NCBI GenBank assembly: GCA_002919235.1
Contig: PKEX01000011.1
Coordinates: forward strand, 78,456-142,455
DNA: 64,000 nt
Source: Clostridia bacterium
GTDB lineage: Bacteria; Bacillota; Limnochordia; DTU080; RSA5
Reading direction: 5' to 3'
The notes beneath the pieces were generated by a model, which was not told the DNA's origin, did no database searches, and saw nothing but the letters and a program-made list of their open reading frames with translations. This document shows, piece by piece, positions 9,165 to 17,825 of this stretch (position 1 is its first letter; every line of letters begins with the position of its first letter). Made by a program: the position numbers and the translations under genes.

Positions 9165-10562
9165 TTACACTTCGCCCGCGCCCACCCAGACGACCCGGTC
9201 CCGAGAAGGATACGTGGAGCGGGAGACCAGCTCCCGCACGACGCGGCCGTCGGGAAGCTGGGCGACCCGCCATACATTGACTTTATACCCGTCCCGGCCC
9301 TGTTTGACCACCCGCTGCGCGCCCTTGGGAAGGTCGGTCCGGGCCACCTCGATCACCCGGGCCGGCGCCACTTCCACCAGCTCCGTCTCGAGGCGCACGC
9401 CCCGGTACTTGGCCCGCGTCCCGTAGAGCGCGATCGTGAGCTGGTTCCCTTCGACGGAGGCCTTGATCAGCACGGGCCCCGGGGTGTCGTTGCGGAAGAT
9501 GAAGTCCGTCACCCCGTAGACCACCGCGGCGTCGAGCCCCATAGGCACGTAGCCCACGGGGATCGAGTGAGGCGCCCGGGACATGACCTCAAGGCCGGCC
9601 AGCAGCACCGCCCCGTAGAGGGTAGTGGAGACCTGGCACACCCCGCCGCCGATGTCCGGCACCAGCTCGCCGTCGATGATCACCGGCGCCTCTTTGAAGC
9701 CCGCTGCCTCGACCCGGGGCCCGACGTGCCGGTTGAACGAGAACACCTCGCCGGGGGCGAGCAAATGGCCGTCCAGCGCCTGCGCCGCGATGTGGATGTT
9801 GGCGGTCCGGTTGGCGTCCGACGGGTCAAAGCGGGTGGTATAGACGGCCAGCCGCTCCCGGACACCCAGGGCCAGGGCGTCCTCGGTGCGAAAGGCGGCC
9901 GGCACGGCGCTCACCTCAAGGCGGACCGCGCGGGCGTAGGGCTCTGCCATAGCCTGGGCCAGCCTTCCCGGGAGCTCGTCGCTTTCCACCAGCCGCAGTC
10001 CCGCCCGGGACGGGACCACCACCACCTGGCCGCGCTCGTCCACGTCCAGCCGGGCATCGCGGGGCGGCCGCTCCACCCGGCTCGCGAGCCGCTGGAGCCA
10101 GGCGCGGTACGCGGCGTCGTCCACCCGCGGCCGGAGCGGCACTTCGTAGCCCCACCGCAGCGCGGTCCACCGCTGGAGGAGCTGCTCGAGCCGGGAGCCG
10201 GTACGGCCTACGGCGTAGGCCGCGGCCACCGTCGCGTCCAGGTCCGGCTGCACGCCGGTCTGCGCGGGCAGCTCGATCCAGGATTCGCCGTGGACGTACA
10301 GCTGAAGCGGCTGCTCCGCCAGGCCCTCGAGGCGCTGCTGCAGCCGCTGCCGGGCGGCTTCGGGCGCGAGGCCGCCCACGTCGAGGCCGGCCACTTTCAC
10401 GCCGGGAACGATGACGCCGGGGGTGGCGGCCAGGAAGCTGCCGGCCGCGCCCACCGCCGCGGCGGCCGCCGCCAGGAGGACGGCAAAGAAGGCCGCTCTC
10501 CTGCTCTGCGAGCGGCCGGGAACATCCAAGCTGGCGCTGAGGGGACGGGCGAGCGACGCCAA
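9165..10562 (-). CDS. VanW-family cell-envelope protein with G5-like C-terminus
   Basis: A 465-residue exported protein. An N-terminal membrane anchor or signal occupies residues 25-47. It is followed by repeat-like PG-binding-type segments (VKVAGLDVGGLAPEAARQRL) and then the VanW core containing GEVFSFNRHVGPR, GGGVCQVSTTLYGAVLLAGLEV and NDTPGPVLIKA. The last 70 residues (KGAQRVVKQGRDGYKVNVWR) look like a G5 domain. VanW proteins are common in Bacillota envelopes, but their biochemical role is not settled. The start is TTG at 10562 with GGGAGG 9 nt upstream. It is divergent from yyaC. Confidence 0.85.
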   Translation of the reverse strand: MASLARPLSASLDVPGRSQSRRAAFFAVLLAAAAAAVGAAGSFLAATPGVIVPGVKVAGLDVGGLAPEAARQRLQQRLEGLAEQPLQLYVHGESWIELPAQTGVQPDLDATVAAAYAVGRTGSRLEQLLQRWTALRWGYEVPLRPRVDDAAYRAWLQRLASRVERPPRDARLDVDERGQVVVVPSRAGLRLVESDELPGRLAQAMAEPYARAVRLEVSAVPAAFRTEDALALGVRERLAVYTTRFDPSDANRTANIHIAAQALDGHLLAPGEVFSFNRHVGPRVEAAGFKEAPVIIDGELVPDIGGGVCQVSTTLYGAVLLAGLEVMSRAPHSIPVGYVPMGLDAAVVYGVTDFIFRNDTPGPVLIKASVEGNQLTIALYGTRAKYRGVRLETELVEVAPARVIEVARTDLPKGAQRVVKQGRDGYKVNVWRVAQLPDGRVVRELVSRSTYPSRDRVVWVGAGEV

Positions 10563-10837
10563 GGCGACGAACCTCCCTGTTCACCACCGACGGCGCGTGG
10601 CGCCTCCACACGGTGTTTTCCCGCAAGCCTCGCCGCGAGAGGTAGGAGCAGAGTTCCACGGGCCCGGGCGGCCTTCCTGCCGGAGCGCCCGGCGCCGGCC
10701 GGGCGCGAGACGCCGGTTTCTGAATAGACCGCCGTCTTGGGGACGTATACTGTCCGCGCGACGTCAACGCGCGGAAAGGTCACCGGTCCGTGCCAGGGCG
10801 ACCCCGCCCCGCGCCGGACGCTCTCGAGGTGAGCCCC

Positions 10838-11491
10838 ATGTGGACGCTGCGTTCCCCGCTTCGGCCGCCGGCCTCGACGGGATCGCTTCCCGAGGCCGGG
10901 GCTTTCGAACCTACGGAGACCCGGGTGCACGTAGACGACCCGGCCGGCCGGGAGATCCTGGGCAAAGCCATCGCGGCGCACCTCGCGTCCTTCGCGCCCT
11001 CGCCGGAGCCCGTCACCCTGGTATGCGTCGGCAGCGACCGTTCCACCGGCGACGCGCTCGGCCCGCTGGTGGGGACGCGCCTTTCCCGGATGGCGCCGCC
11101 GGGGCTCACCGTGTACGGCACCCTGGAGCGCCCCGTCCACGCGGCCAACCTGGCGGAGCGCCTGGCTGATCTCCGCCGCCAGGGCAAGGACCGGCTGGTG
11201 GTGGCCGTCGACGCCTGCCTCGGCCGGGCGGAGAACGTGGGGACCGTGTGCGTCAAGTCGGGCCCCTTGAAGCCGGGAAGCGGAGTGAACAAGGCGCTGC
11301 CTCCCGTCGGGCGGTTTCACATCGTGGGCGTGGTGAACGTCGGCGGCTTCATGGAGTACTTCGTCCTGCAAAATACCCGCCTGAGCCTGGTGATGCGCCT
11401 GGCGGAACTGATCGCCGACAGCCTCGTCGATTCCGTCACCCGGCACTGGCCCAAAGCCGCGGCCCAGGCAGCAGCCGCCCGGGAGCCCTGA
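10838..11491 (+). CDS. yyaC: spore protease YyaC family protein
   Basis: A 217-residue DUF1256 protein, distantly related to Gpr spore protease. The core has CVGSDRSTGDALGPLVG, VAVDACLG and VNVGGFMEYFVLQNTRL, all typical of YyaC. It is found near the origin of sporulating Bacillota, beside parAB in B. subtilis, so it is a good marker that this organism forms spores. The ATG at 10838 has GAGGTGA about 6 nt upstream. An extended frame to 10790 has no better signal. The gene converges on ridA, and its stop lies in the loop of a compact hairpin (11483-11497). Confidence 0.9.
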   Translation: MWTLRSPLRPPASTGSLPEAGAFEPTETRVHVDDPAGREILGKAIAAHLASFAPSPEPVTLVCVGSDRSTGDALGPLVGTRLSRMAPPGLTVYGTLERPVHAANLAERLADLRRQGKDRLVVAVDACLGRAENVGTVCVKSGPLKPGSGVNKALPPVGRFHIVGVVNVGGFMEYFVLQNTRLSLVMRLAELIADSLVDSVTRHWPKAAAQAAAAREP

Positions 11492-11495
11492 GGGC

Positions 11496-11969
11496 TCACT
11501 GCACTTGAGCGATGAGCTCGATTTCCACCGCGAAGTTCAGCGGCAGCGTGTGGGCCGCCACGGCCGAGCGGGCGTGGCGCCCTCGTTCGCCGAACACCTC
11601 TTCCAAGAGCTCCGACGCCCCGTTGATCACCTGCGGCTGCTGGTAGAAGCCGGCCGCGCTGTTCACCCACCCCACCAGCTTCACCATGCGGACCACCCGG
11701 TCCAAGGAGCCCACTTCTTGCTTCAGAGCCGCAAGGGCGTTGATGACGGCGAGCCGCGCCGCCTCTCGCCCTTCCTCGACCGACAGGTCGGCGCCCACTT
11801 GTCCCGCCCAGACCACCTGCCCGTCTTTCAGCGGCCCCTGCCCCGAGATGAAGACCAGATCGCCCGCGCGCACCGCCGGCACATAGGCCGCGAGGGGCTT
11901 AGGGGCGGCGGGAAGCTCGATGCCCAGCTCCCTTAGCCGCTCCTCAGGATTTGGCTGTGCGCTCGTCAT
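11496..11969 (-). CDS. RidA/YjgF family protein, longer subtype
   Basis: A 157-residue RidA-fold protein. RidA relatives hydrolyse reactive enamine/imine intermediates formed by PLP enzymes, and ilvE nearby makes that role plausible. The length and the ERLRELGIELPAAPKPLAAYVPA opening fit the 150-residue YjgF-like subfamily (PF14588 type) rather than the 125-residue classic RidA. The classic substrate-binding arginine is not evident by eye, so deaminase activity is unproven. The ATG at 11969 has GGGAGGG upstream. It ends 4 nt from the convergent yyaC. Confidence 0.82.
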   Translation of the reverse strand: MTSAQPNPEERLRELGIELPAAPKPLAAYVPAVRAGDLVFISGQGPLKDGQVVWAGQVGADLSVEEGREAARLAVINALAALKQEVGSLDRVVRMVKLVGWVNSAAGFYQQPQVINGASELLEEVFGERGRHARSAVAAHTLPLNFAVEIELIAQVQ

Positions 11970-12067
11970 CGCGCTCTCTTCCCTCCCGTGTATGGTGAAC
12001 GCCCGGCTTCCCGGGGATGCGGCCGCTCCGCCGGCCGCCGCGAGGCGCCGGTCCCGGCGGCCGGGGC

Positions 12068-12436
12068 TTAGGCTCCGGCCGCGAACGCTGCGATGAGCAG
12101 CGCCAAAGTGACCAAGGCGGCGAACACCAAGGCGTCCCGCCAGACCCGCTTCGCCTGGCGGCGCATGGCCTCGAGCGCCTCCGGGTCGGTCACCGGCTGG
12201 ACTCCGCTTCCCAGATCGCAGACGCCCCTGGCGGCGTAGTGGACGCAGGTGCGGCGGCGGGCCTGAAAGAAGCCGAGCCCGGCCGCAGTGAACACCGGAA
12301 GCAGCAAGAGCATTGCCCACGGCGTCGCGCTGCGTTGCAGGAGCCACCCCGCCAGCGCCGCCCCCAACAGCAGCGCTGCTGCACCCATGGTGCGGCGTGC
12401 CGACGCACCCCGGGCATCGATGTTGGGCCGGAGCAT
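12068..12436 (-). CDS. small membrane protein of unknown function
   Basis: A 122-residue protein with two closely spaced hydrophobic helices (about residues 17-34 and 41-57), a short Cys-containing hydrophilic stretch (RRRTCVHYAARGVCD), and a third helix near the C-terminus (residues 104-121). I do not recognise the family. An excellent AGGAGGTG sits 5 nt before the ATG at 12436, which argues that it is translated. It lies 39 nt downstream of the FAH-family gene in the same direction, so it is probably co-transcribed. Confidence 0.7.
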   Translation of the reverse strand: MLRPNIDARGASARRTMGAAALLLGAALAGWLLQRSATPWAMLLLLPVFTAAGLGFFQARRRTCVHYAARGVCDLGSGVQPVTDPEALEAMRRQAKRVWRDALVFAALVTLALLIAAFAAGA

Positions 12437-12475
12437 CTTTTCACCTCCTGTCGAAGGGGACCTTCGCCGTCGCGC

Positions 12476-13351
12476 CTACACGATGTACGTGGCCAGGCTG
12501 CCGATGCCGCTCACGCGGACCTCCACCACGTCGCCCGGCTGCAAGTACCGGCCCGATGCGTCGCCGACCCCGGCCGGCGTCCCCGTGGCCAAGATGTCGC
12601 CGGGTTCCAGGGTCATGCCGTCCGAGAGGACCGAGATCAGCGTCGCGACGTCAAAGAGCATCTGGGAGACGGCGGCGGACTGGCGCAGCTCGCCGTTGAC
12701 CCGGGTTTCGATTTCTAGCGATGAAAGCTCCGCCAGCTCGTCCGCGGTGACGATCACGGGCCCCATGGGGCACGACCCGTCCAGGCTCTTCCCTTTGAAG
12801 TACTGCCGGTGTCGTTCTTGAAGGTCTCGTGCGGTGAGGTCGTTCACGATGGTGTAGCCGAAGACGTGCTCGTAAGCCCGAGAGGCTGGGATGTCCTTGC
12901 CCTTTCGCCCGATGATGACGGCCAGCTCCCCCTCGTAGTCAAACCGCGTCGTCTGCGGCGGCACGGGAACCCGGGCGCCGGGACCCACCACCGCGGTGGG
13001 CACCTTCGTGAAGAAGATAGGATGACGGGGAGGCTCGGAACCTCGTTCCGCCGCGTGGTCGGCGTAGTTCTTACCCACGCAGAAGATGTTCTTCCGAGGC
13101 CGCGGGATCGGAGCGAGGAGCGCCGCTTCCGGGTACGCCTCCGCCGGGAGGCCAGCCGCCCGGAAGAGGGAGATGATATCCCGGGCCCGGTCCAGCGCCG
13201 GAGCGCCCCCTTCGATCAGGGAATGAATCTCGTCCAGGCCGCGGGCGTCTCTCCGGACCGCGGCGGCGGCGTCGCGGAACGTGTAAAAGCCGCCTTCACA
13301 TTCAAAGGCAAGCTGGGGACCGCGAGCGGTCCTCACTGTCGCGAGGCGCAT
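12476..13351 (-). CDS. fumarylacetoacetate hydrolase family protein
   Basis: A 291-residue FAH-superfamily enzyme (acylpyruvase / oxaloacetate decarboxylase / 5-oxopent-3-ene-tricarboxylate decarboxylase group). The core FCVGKNYADHAAE, the metal ligands in FDYEGELAVIIG (two Glu) and the Asp-containing YTIVNDLTARDLQ are intact. The C-terminal part has LEPGDILATGTPAGVG. The exact substrate cannot be told from the sequence. The ATG at 13351 begins MRLATVRTARG. No aromatic-catabolism genes neighbour it, so a general oxaloacetate or acylpyruvate house-cleaning role is as likely as a pathway role. Confidence 0.88.
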   Translation of the reverse strand: MRLATVRTARGPQLAFECEGGFYTFRDAAAAVRRDARGLDEIHSLIEGGAPALDRARDIISLFRAAGLPAEAYPEAALLAPIPRPRKNIFCVGKNYADHAAERGSEPPRHPIFFTKVPTAVVGPGARVPVPPQTTRFDYEGELAVIIGRKGKDIPASRAYEHVFGYTIVNDLTARDLQERHRQYFKGKSLDGSCPMGPVIVTADELAELSSLEIETRVNGELRQSAAVSQMLFDVATLISVLSDGMTLEPGDILATGTPAGVGDASGRYLQPGDVVEVRVSGIGSLATYIV

Positions 13352-13633
13352 CGGCCGGCTTCACCTCTTTTTCACCCGCCGTGTTCCTGCCGGCGGCCCG
13401 GTCCTCCGGGCGGCCTTCGTTTTTCAGCGCCACGGAGCCGCCTTCCTCCCCGGCGGTGACGGATGCCTGGCCTCGGCGGCTCTGCTTTCCCTCGGGAGGT
13501 GAGAAGGGACGCCCGCCGGCCGCGGCATGGCAGTGCGGGCAGGGGCACGGCACAGAGTCGTCGAAGGCCGGCCACCCCCGTGAGGGCTGCCGGCCTCTTG
13601 CGTCTCGTCGCTGCAGCAGATGCGCCGTTCTAC

Positions 13634-14101
13634 TCAACTGCCGGCGCCCTGCTGCGCCTGGGCGCCGCGGCGGGTTTCGCCGCCGTCGCCGCTGTCCACC
13701 TTGCGGAGGATCCGCACCGGCTCCTCGCCCGGCCGGCGCACCTCCATCTCGCACTGCCCCTTAAAAACAGCGCCTTCTTCGACGATGAGGACGCCTACCT
13801 TGACGTCGCCAAACAGAGCGCCCCCGGCCAAGATGTGAAGCCTACCGGTGACGGTGACGTTGCCGTGCAGCTGCCCGGCGATGACCACGTTTTTCGCCGA
13901 AACTTCCGCATGGACCACACCGTCCTGGCCGACGACGACGTCGCCCTCGGACGCGATCTTCCCGTCCACCCGGCCGTCCACCCGCAGCACACCCTGGGCC
14001 TGGACCGTGCCCTGGACGGTGACTCCTTTGGCGATGAGCGTATCGTGTCCCTGGCCCGCCACGGCGGGGGCCTCCTTCCCTTTGCGTGAACTGCTGAGCA
14101 A
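13634..14101 (-). CDS. bactofilin (polymer-forming cytoskeletal protein)
   Basis: A 155-residue bactofilin. Its centre is a right-handed beta-helix with about nine short repeats (for example TVQGTVQAQGVLRVDGRVDGKI and NVVIAGQLHGNVTVTGRLHI), flanked by disordered ends. Bactofilins polymerise without nucleotide and organise cell-wall synthesis or morphogenesis at the membrane. The start is TTG at 14101, because an in-frame stop lies two codons upstream and a GGAAGGTGG purine run precedes it. It begins 24 nt after the M23 peptidase gene, an arrangement known from other bactofilins. Confidence 0.92.
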   Translation of the reverse strand: MLSSSRKGKEAPAVAGQGHDTLIAKGVTVQGTVQAQGVLRVDGRVDGKIASEGDVVVGQDGVVHAEVSAKNVVIAGQLHGNVTVTGRLHILAGGALFGDVKVGVLIVEEGAVFKGQCEMEVRRPGEEPVRILRKVDSGDGGETRRGAQAQQGAGS

Positions 14102-14125
14102 CGGTCACACCACCTTCCCAACTGG

Positions 14126-15190
14126 TCACGGCAGGAACGCTCGGGGGTTGACCGGCTTGCCGTCCACGTGCACTTCGTAGTGCACGTGCGGCCCTGTGCT
14201 CACCCCGGTGCTCCCCGCCAAGGCGATCACGTCGCCGCGCTCGACAGTGTCGCCTGCTTTCACCAGGACCCGGGAGTTGTGGGCGTAGAGGGTGCGCCAG
14301 CCGTAGCCGTGGTCAATCACCACAGTGAGCCCGTAGCCGCCGTCAGGGCCGGCGTGGACCACTTTGCCGGCGGCCGTGGCCTTGACGGGCGTGCCGGTAG
14401 GGACGGCGATGTCGATGCCCGCATGCAGGTGGTTCCGCCCGGTGATGGGGTGCCGCCGGTTGCCGTACTCGGAGGTGATCCTTCCCTCCACCGGCCAGAT
14501 GCTGGGCGTGTGGCGCAGCTTGTGTTCGTAGCTTTCCGCTGACCACTTGAGCTGGAGGAAGAGGCGGTCATGGTGCTCCACCGCCGCCCTCAGGCTGCCG
14601 AGATACCCTTGCAGCCAGGCGTTGATCTCTTCGGTGGAGATTTCCCCGCCGCCCATCCCGGTGAGTTCCATCGAGGAGACATCGTCCAGGACCCCGGCCT
14701 CATCGGCGGGTGGAAGCCCTGCCGCGGCGGCAACGGCGACGGCGTCCCGGGAGTCCGCTCCGGCGGAGACGCCCAGGACGGCTCCCGGCACCGCCCGTTC
14801 GCTGGCCGCCAGAATATCGTCAGGGACGATTTCCATGATTTGCTGCGCCAGCTCTTCCAGCTGGGCAATGCGCTCGGCGAGCTGCGTCGCCTCCTCCGCC
14901 ATCGCGAGGAGCCGGGCCTCCTGTTCACTGGTGACCTCTTCGAGGTGCCGCTTCTCCTGGGCCAGCGCCTTGATGTCGGCTCGCTGCTTGGCGATGAGGA
15001 GGGCAGCGCTCCCGGCCCAGCTGTACGCGAAGACCGCGGCGAGGAGCAGGGCAACGGCCAGCCCGGCCACGGAGTACACTCGCAAGAGCGGCACTCTCCA
15101 CGAGCGTGTCCGGCGCGACGCATCGGGAATCATCAGAAAGGTGACGGTAACGCCCCGGCGCTCCTCGATAAAGCGTCGGAGTCGGCTCAT
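14126..15190 (-). CDS. membrane-anchored coiled-coil M23 family peptidase
   Basis: A 354-residue envelope endopeptidase. A short cytoplasmic N-terminus is followed by one transmembrane helix (about residues 36-57), a coiled coil (about 70-125), a linker, and a C-terminal LytM/M23 domain. Zinc ligands are in LHAGIDI (HxxxD) and GPHVHYEV (HxH), so it should be active. Paired with the downstream bactofilin, it probably trims peptidoglycan at a site chosen by the bactofilin filament. The ATG is at 15190. Similar domain order is seen in SpoIIQ-like and general M23 proteins, but no SpoIIQ features are clear. Confidence 0.9.
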   Translation of the reverse strand: MSRLRRFIEERRGVTVTFLMIPDASRRTRSWRVPLLRVYSVAGLAVALLLAAVFAYSWAGSAALLIAKQRADIKALAQEKRHLEEVTSEQEARLLAMAEEATQLAERIAQLEELAQQIMEIVPDDILAASERAVPGAVLGVSAGADSRDAVAVAAAAGLPPADEAGVLDDVSSMELTGMGGGEISTEEINAWLQGYLGSLRAAVEHHDRLFLQLKWSAESYEHKLRHTPSIWPVEGRITSEYGNRRHPITGRNHLHAGIDIAVPTGTPVKATAAGKVVHAGPDGGYGLTVVIDHGYGWRTLYAHNSRVLVKAGDTVERGDVIALAGSTGVSTGPHVHYEVHVDGKPVNPRAFLP

Positions 15191-15284
15191 CAGGAACTAC
15201 CCCCCGGCTTGGCCGTCCCTCGAAAAGGGTGAGCGGCAGGCCGCTCCTCTCCCGTCCCGCTGGGCGGTGCGACGACGGCGGAGT

Positions 15285-15298
15285 ATTTCCCGGGAAAT
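15285..15298. promoter_or_regulatory. Noc-binding-site palindrome (NBS)
   Basis: The perfect palindrome ATTTCCCGGGAAAT matches the Bacillus Noc consensus exactly. It lies in the intergenic region upstream of the M23 peptidase gene, about 6 kb from the noc gene. Noc bound here would contribute to nucleoid occlusion and could affect M23 transcription. Confidence 0.75.
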
Positions 15299-15430
15299 GC
15301 CCGTCGCGCTCCAGCGGCCGGGATCTCCCCAGGGGAGCATCCCGGCCTCTCGGAACCCGCTAGCAGACCTATTTTCGTCCGTCGGTGCTCAATCCTTTAT
15401 GCCTTGCTCTCAAATAGGATTTTTGAACTA

Positions 15431-15444
15431 CAAACGTATGTTCC
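15431..15444. promoter_or_regulatory. LexA-box-like sequence
   Basis: CAAACGTATGTTCC matches the Bacillus-type LexA consensus CGAACRNRYGTTYC at 13 of 14 positions. It sits in an AT-rich dip between the divergent M23 and PLP-enzyme genes. Neither neighbour is a usual SOS gene, so this may be a chance match. Confidence 0.3.
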
Positions 15445-15521
15445 CGGAAAGGGCCTCGAAGGACGCAGTCTGCCCACGTCGAAGGGGCGGTGTATGCCGT
15501 AGTTGAGGAGGCGCTGAGACG

Positions 15522-16655
15522 ATGGAGCAGACACTGTCAGTCTCGGAGATCAAACCGGAGTCCTGGATCGTTTCGGCGGGGCGCTGGCCTGACCCCGGCG
15601 CGCCCTTGAACGTGCCGCCCTTCCTTGCGTCCAACTACGTGCTGGGCGGCGATCGGATCTACGCGCGCTCCGCCGGAACGCCGACCTGGGAGGCGCTAGA
15701 GACCATCGTAGGAGGGCTCGAAGGAGGCAGGGCGGTCGCTTTCGCCTCCGGCATGGCGGCGGCAGCGGCGGTATTTGGCCAGCTTCCGGCGGGATCCGTG
15801 GTGGCGATCCCCGATGACTGCTACCAGGGGGTGGCCCGCCTGGCGGAGAGAGGAGCTCGACAGGGCCGCTGGGAGGTGCACCGGGTCGCGGTGGATGACA
15901 CCGCGGCGTGGGTGCGCATGTGCGCCGTCGCCGACCTGATCTGGATTGAGTCACCCTCGAATCCGCTGCTCTTGGTGGCCGACCTGGACGCTATCGGCAG
16001 GGCACCGCGCAAGCCGGGGACGATTCTCGCAGTGGACAATACCTTCGCCACCCCGCTGGGCCAGCGCCCGCTGGATTTCGGCGCGACCGTCTCCGTCCAC
16101 TCGGCGACGAAGTTTATCGGGGGCCACTCCGACCTCCTGGCGGGGGTCGTGGTCACGCGGGACGAGGGACTCTGGCAGTCACTGCGCACGTCAAGAGAGA
16201 TTGCGGGCGCCGTGCCCGGTGCCCTGGAATCCTTTCTGGCGGTCCGGGGTGCCCGGACCCTAGCCCTCCGGCTGGCCCAAAGCCAGGAGACGGCGATGCT
16301 CCTGGCCCAGCGGCTCGCCCGGCATCCTGTCGTGGCCCGTGTCCGGTATCCCGGGCTTCCTTCGCATCCTACGCACGCGGTGGCGAGGAAGGTATTGAAG
16401 GGATTCGGGGCCGTCATCTCGTTTGAGCTAAGGGGCGGGGGAGAGCTGGCGGATCGGGTGTGCAGGGAGGTGAGGTTGATCCGCCACGCTACCAGCCTGG
16501 GAGGCGTGGAGTCGACGATGGAGCGGCGGGCAGTCCTCCCCGGACAGGAACATTTGCCGCCGTCTCTCATCCGGCTCAGCGTGGGAATCGAGGACCCCGA
16601 AGATCTTTGGAATGATCTCGACCGGGCCCTCCGGGTGGCTGCGGAGGCGGTCTAA
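15522..16655 (+). CDS. trans-sulfuration PLP enzyme (cystathionine gamma-synthase/lyase family)
   Basis: A 377-residue Cys/Met-metabolism PLP enzyme. The PLP lysine lies in SVHSATKFIGGHSDLLAG, the pyridine-binding Asp in AVDNTFATP, and the C-terminus has the family segment RLSVGIEDPEDLWNDL. Members include cystathionine gamma-synthase, cystathionine lyases, O-acetylhomoserine sulfhydrylase and methionine gamma-lyase, and motifs alone do not separate them. The ATG at 15522 has TGAGGAGG about 10 nt upstream. It is the only gene between the M23 operon and the parS gap. Confidence 0.88.
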   Translation: MEQTLSVSEIKPESWIVSAGRWPDPGAPLNVPPFLASNYVLGGDRIYARSAGTPTWEALETIVGGLEGGRAVAFASGMAAAAAVFGQLPAGSVVAIPDDCYQGVARLAERGARQGRWEVHRVAVDDTAAWVRMCAVADLIWIESPSNPLLLVADLDAIGRAPRKPGTILAVDNTFATPLGQRPLDFGATVSVHSATKFIGGHSDLLAGVVVTRDEGLWQSLRTSREIAGAVPGALESFLAVRGARTLALRLAQSQETAMLLAQRLARHPVVARVRYPGLPSHPTHAVARKVLKGFGAVISFELRGGGELADRVCREVRLIRHATSLGGVESTMERRAVLPGQEHLPPSLIRLSVGIEDPEDLWNDLDRALRVAAEAV

Positions 16656-16821
16656 GCGGCGGCTGCACGGCACCCGGCCGCCGCGATCCCTCCTCGGCCG
16701 CGGTAGGGCCGCTGTAGGAGAGGGAAAAGGGGCTGAAGGGCAGAGGGCTGAGCCGGGCACAGCCGGACGCATCCGCACCGGGACTCCGCGGCGAGAGTCC
16801 GGCGCCAGCCCTCCTCTGCAG

Positions 16822-16837
16822 TGTTCCACGTGGAACA
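16822..16837. promoter_or_regulatory. parS: parS site 1
   Basis: The perfect palindrome TGTTCCACGTGGAACA fits the bacterial parS consensus (TGTTNCACGTGAAACA) with one symmetric change. It is the expected loading site for the ParB encoded at 19121-19975. Confidence 0.9.
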
Positions 16838-17677
16838 CGTTCCACCACCGGCCCGCTCCGCGCCCAACAGCCCCGTCACCGGTGCCAGTCATCGTACCAT
16901 CCCGGCACTCGCGTGGTCGAGATTCTCGGCCTCTTCCGCCTCCGGCGCCTGTGCCCGGGGCCACGACGCCCATCGCTCGTCCGGAGCTTCCGGGGAAGCG
17001 ACCCGCACTGAGCAGGCCGCTTGTCCTGTCCGGACGGTTTCCTTGTCGTGTCGCGCCTCCTTGATCGCCCGCGTCTATCACGCCCGGTGTTAGCGGGCTG
17101 CTTCCGCTCCCCATCATCCCCTCGTTGAGCCCCGCGGGCGCGCAAGCCTAGCTCGCCTGGCCTGAACTGGACCTGACCCGCTTTCCGGTCCATGACTTGC
17201 CTAGCGAGTAGTCTCGCTTATACCGCATCACTCTTCTCACACCGAGGCGGCCTGCTCTTTCCTCCAAGGCCGCCTCACGCGTCGAACCCTGTCGTCCATC
17301 GGCCTATTGCATTCCAAACAACGGGTCGGTACGAGCTGAACCGTGGGGGGACGGTCTGGTCCGGTGCTTCTTCTGCACAACGCCCTGCCGCTCCATCCAC
17401 AGGCCGGGGACTCTGCTGCGGGCTCCTGCCGTTCCTTCTCGTCCCCGGCAGGCAGGAACGGGGGGTGGAACCACACGCAGCGCGCCGCGAGACAGCGCGG
17501 CTCCGGTGGCGCGTCGACCAGTCACTCAAGCCCGGCGGTGCGTGCGCTTGCACCCGTACTTCGAGAGCCCCATTCGACCCTGCGAGACGCCAAGACCCTC
17601 GCTCACTTGGGTGCCAGTCCTGATGCCTGCTCCATTCGGATGCCCGTGCGAGATTGCCGCCTTCACTCATGCGGCGT

Positions 17678-17693
17678 TGTTCCACGTGGAACA
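17678..17693. promoter_or_regulatory. parS: parS site 2
   Basis: A second copy of TGTTCCACGTGGAACA, identical to the first over all 16 positions, 133 bp from the end of the FlhG-like gene. Clustered parS near oriC is normal for ParABS systems. Confidence 0.9.
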
Positions 17694-17825
17694 TTCCAGG
17701 AAGATGAACAAGAGGGAAAGAGAGACGGCAGGGAAGGGAAGGTGAAGGACTAGAGGAGACCCAGAAATTCCTGTGCGCGCTGGCCCGCATCGCAAGCGGG
17801 CTCCCTCCCCTTGCGGGCGAGCGCC

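Larger units (their letters stand above)
16656..17825. other. gene-free centromere-like region
   Basis: About 1.17 kb without a convincing gene. Open frames here have no recognisable protein features, no consistent codon use and poor start signals. The stretch contains two perfect 16-bp parS palindromes (16822-16837 and 17678-17693) 856 bp apart. It lies directly downstream of the FlhG-like gene and close to parAB. I see no tRNA, IS element or strong promoter in it. Confidence 0.7.

Noticed and set aside
15191..15521. Possible SAM riboswitch (S-box) before the PLP enzyme
   Set aside because: The expected S-box core words were not found; the region instead has an NBS and a LexA-like word.
17192..17623. 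143-codon frame between the parS sites
   Set aside because: No recognisable domain or ribosome-binding site, biased low-complexity residues, and other frames of similar length overlap it.
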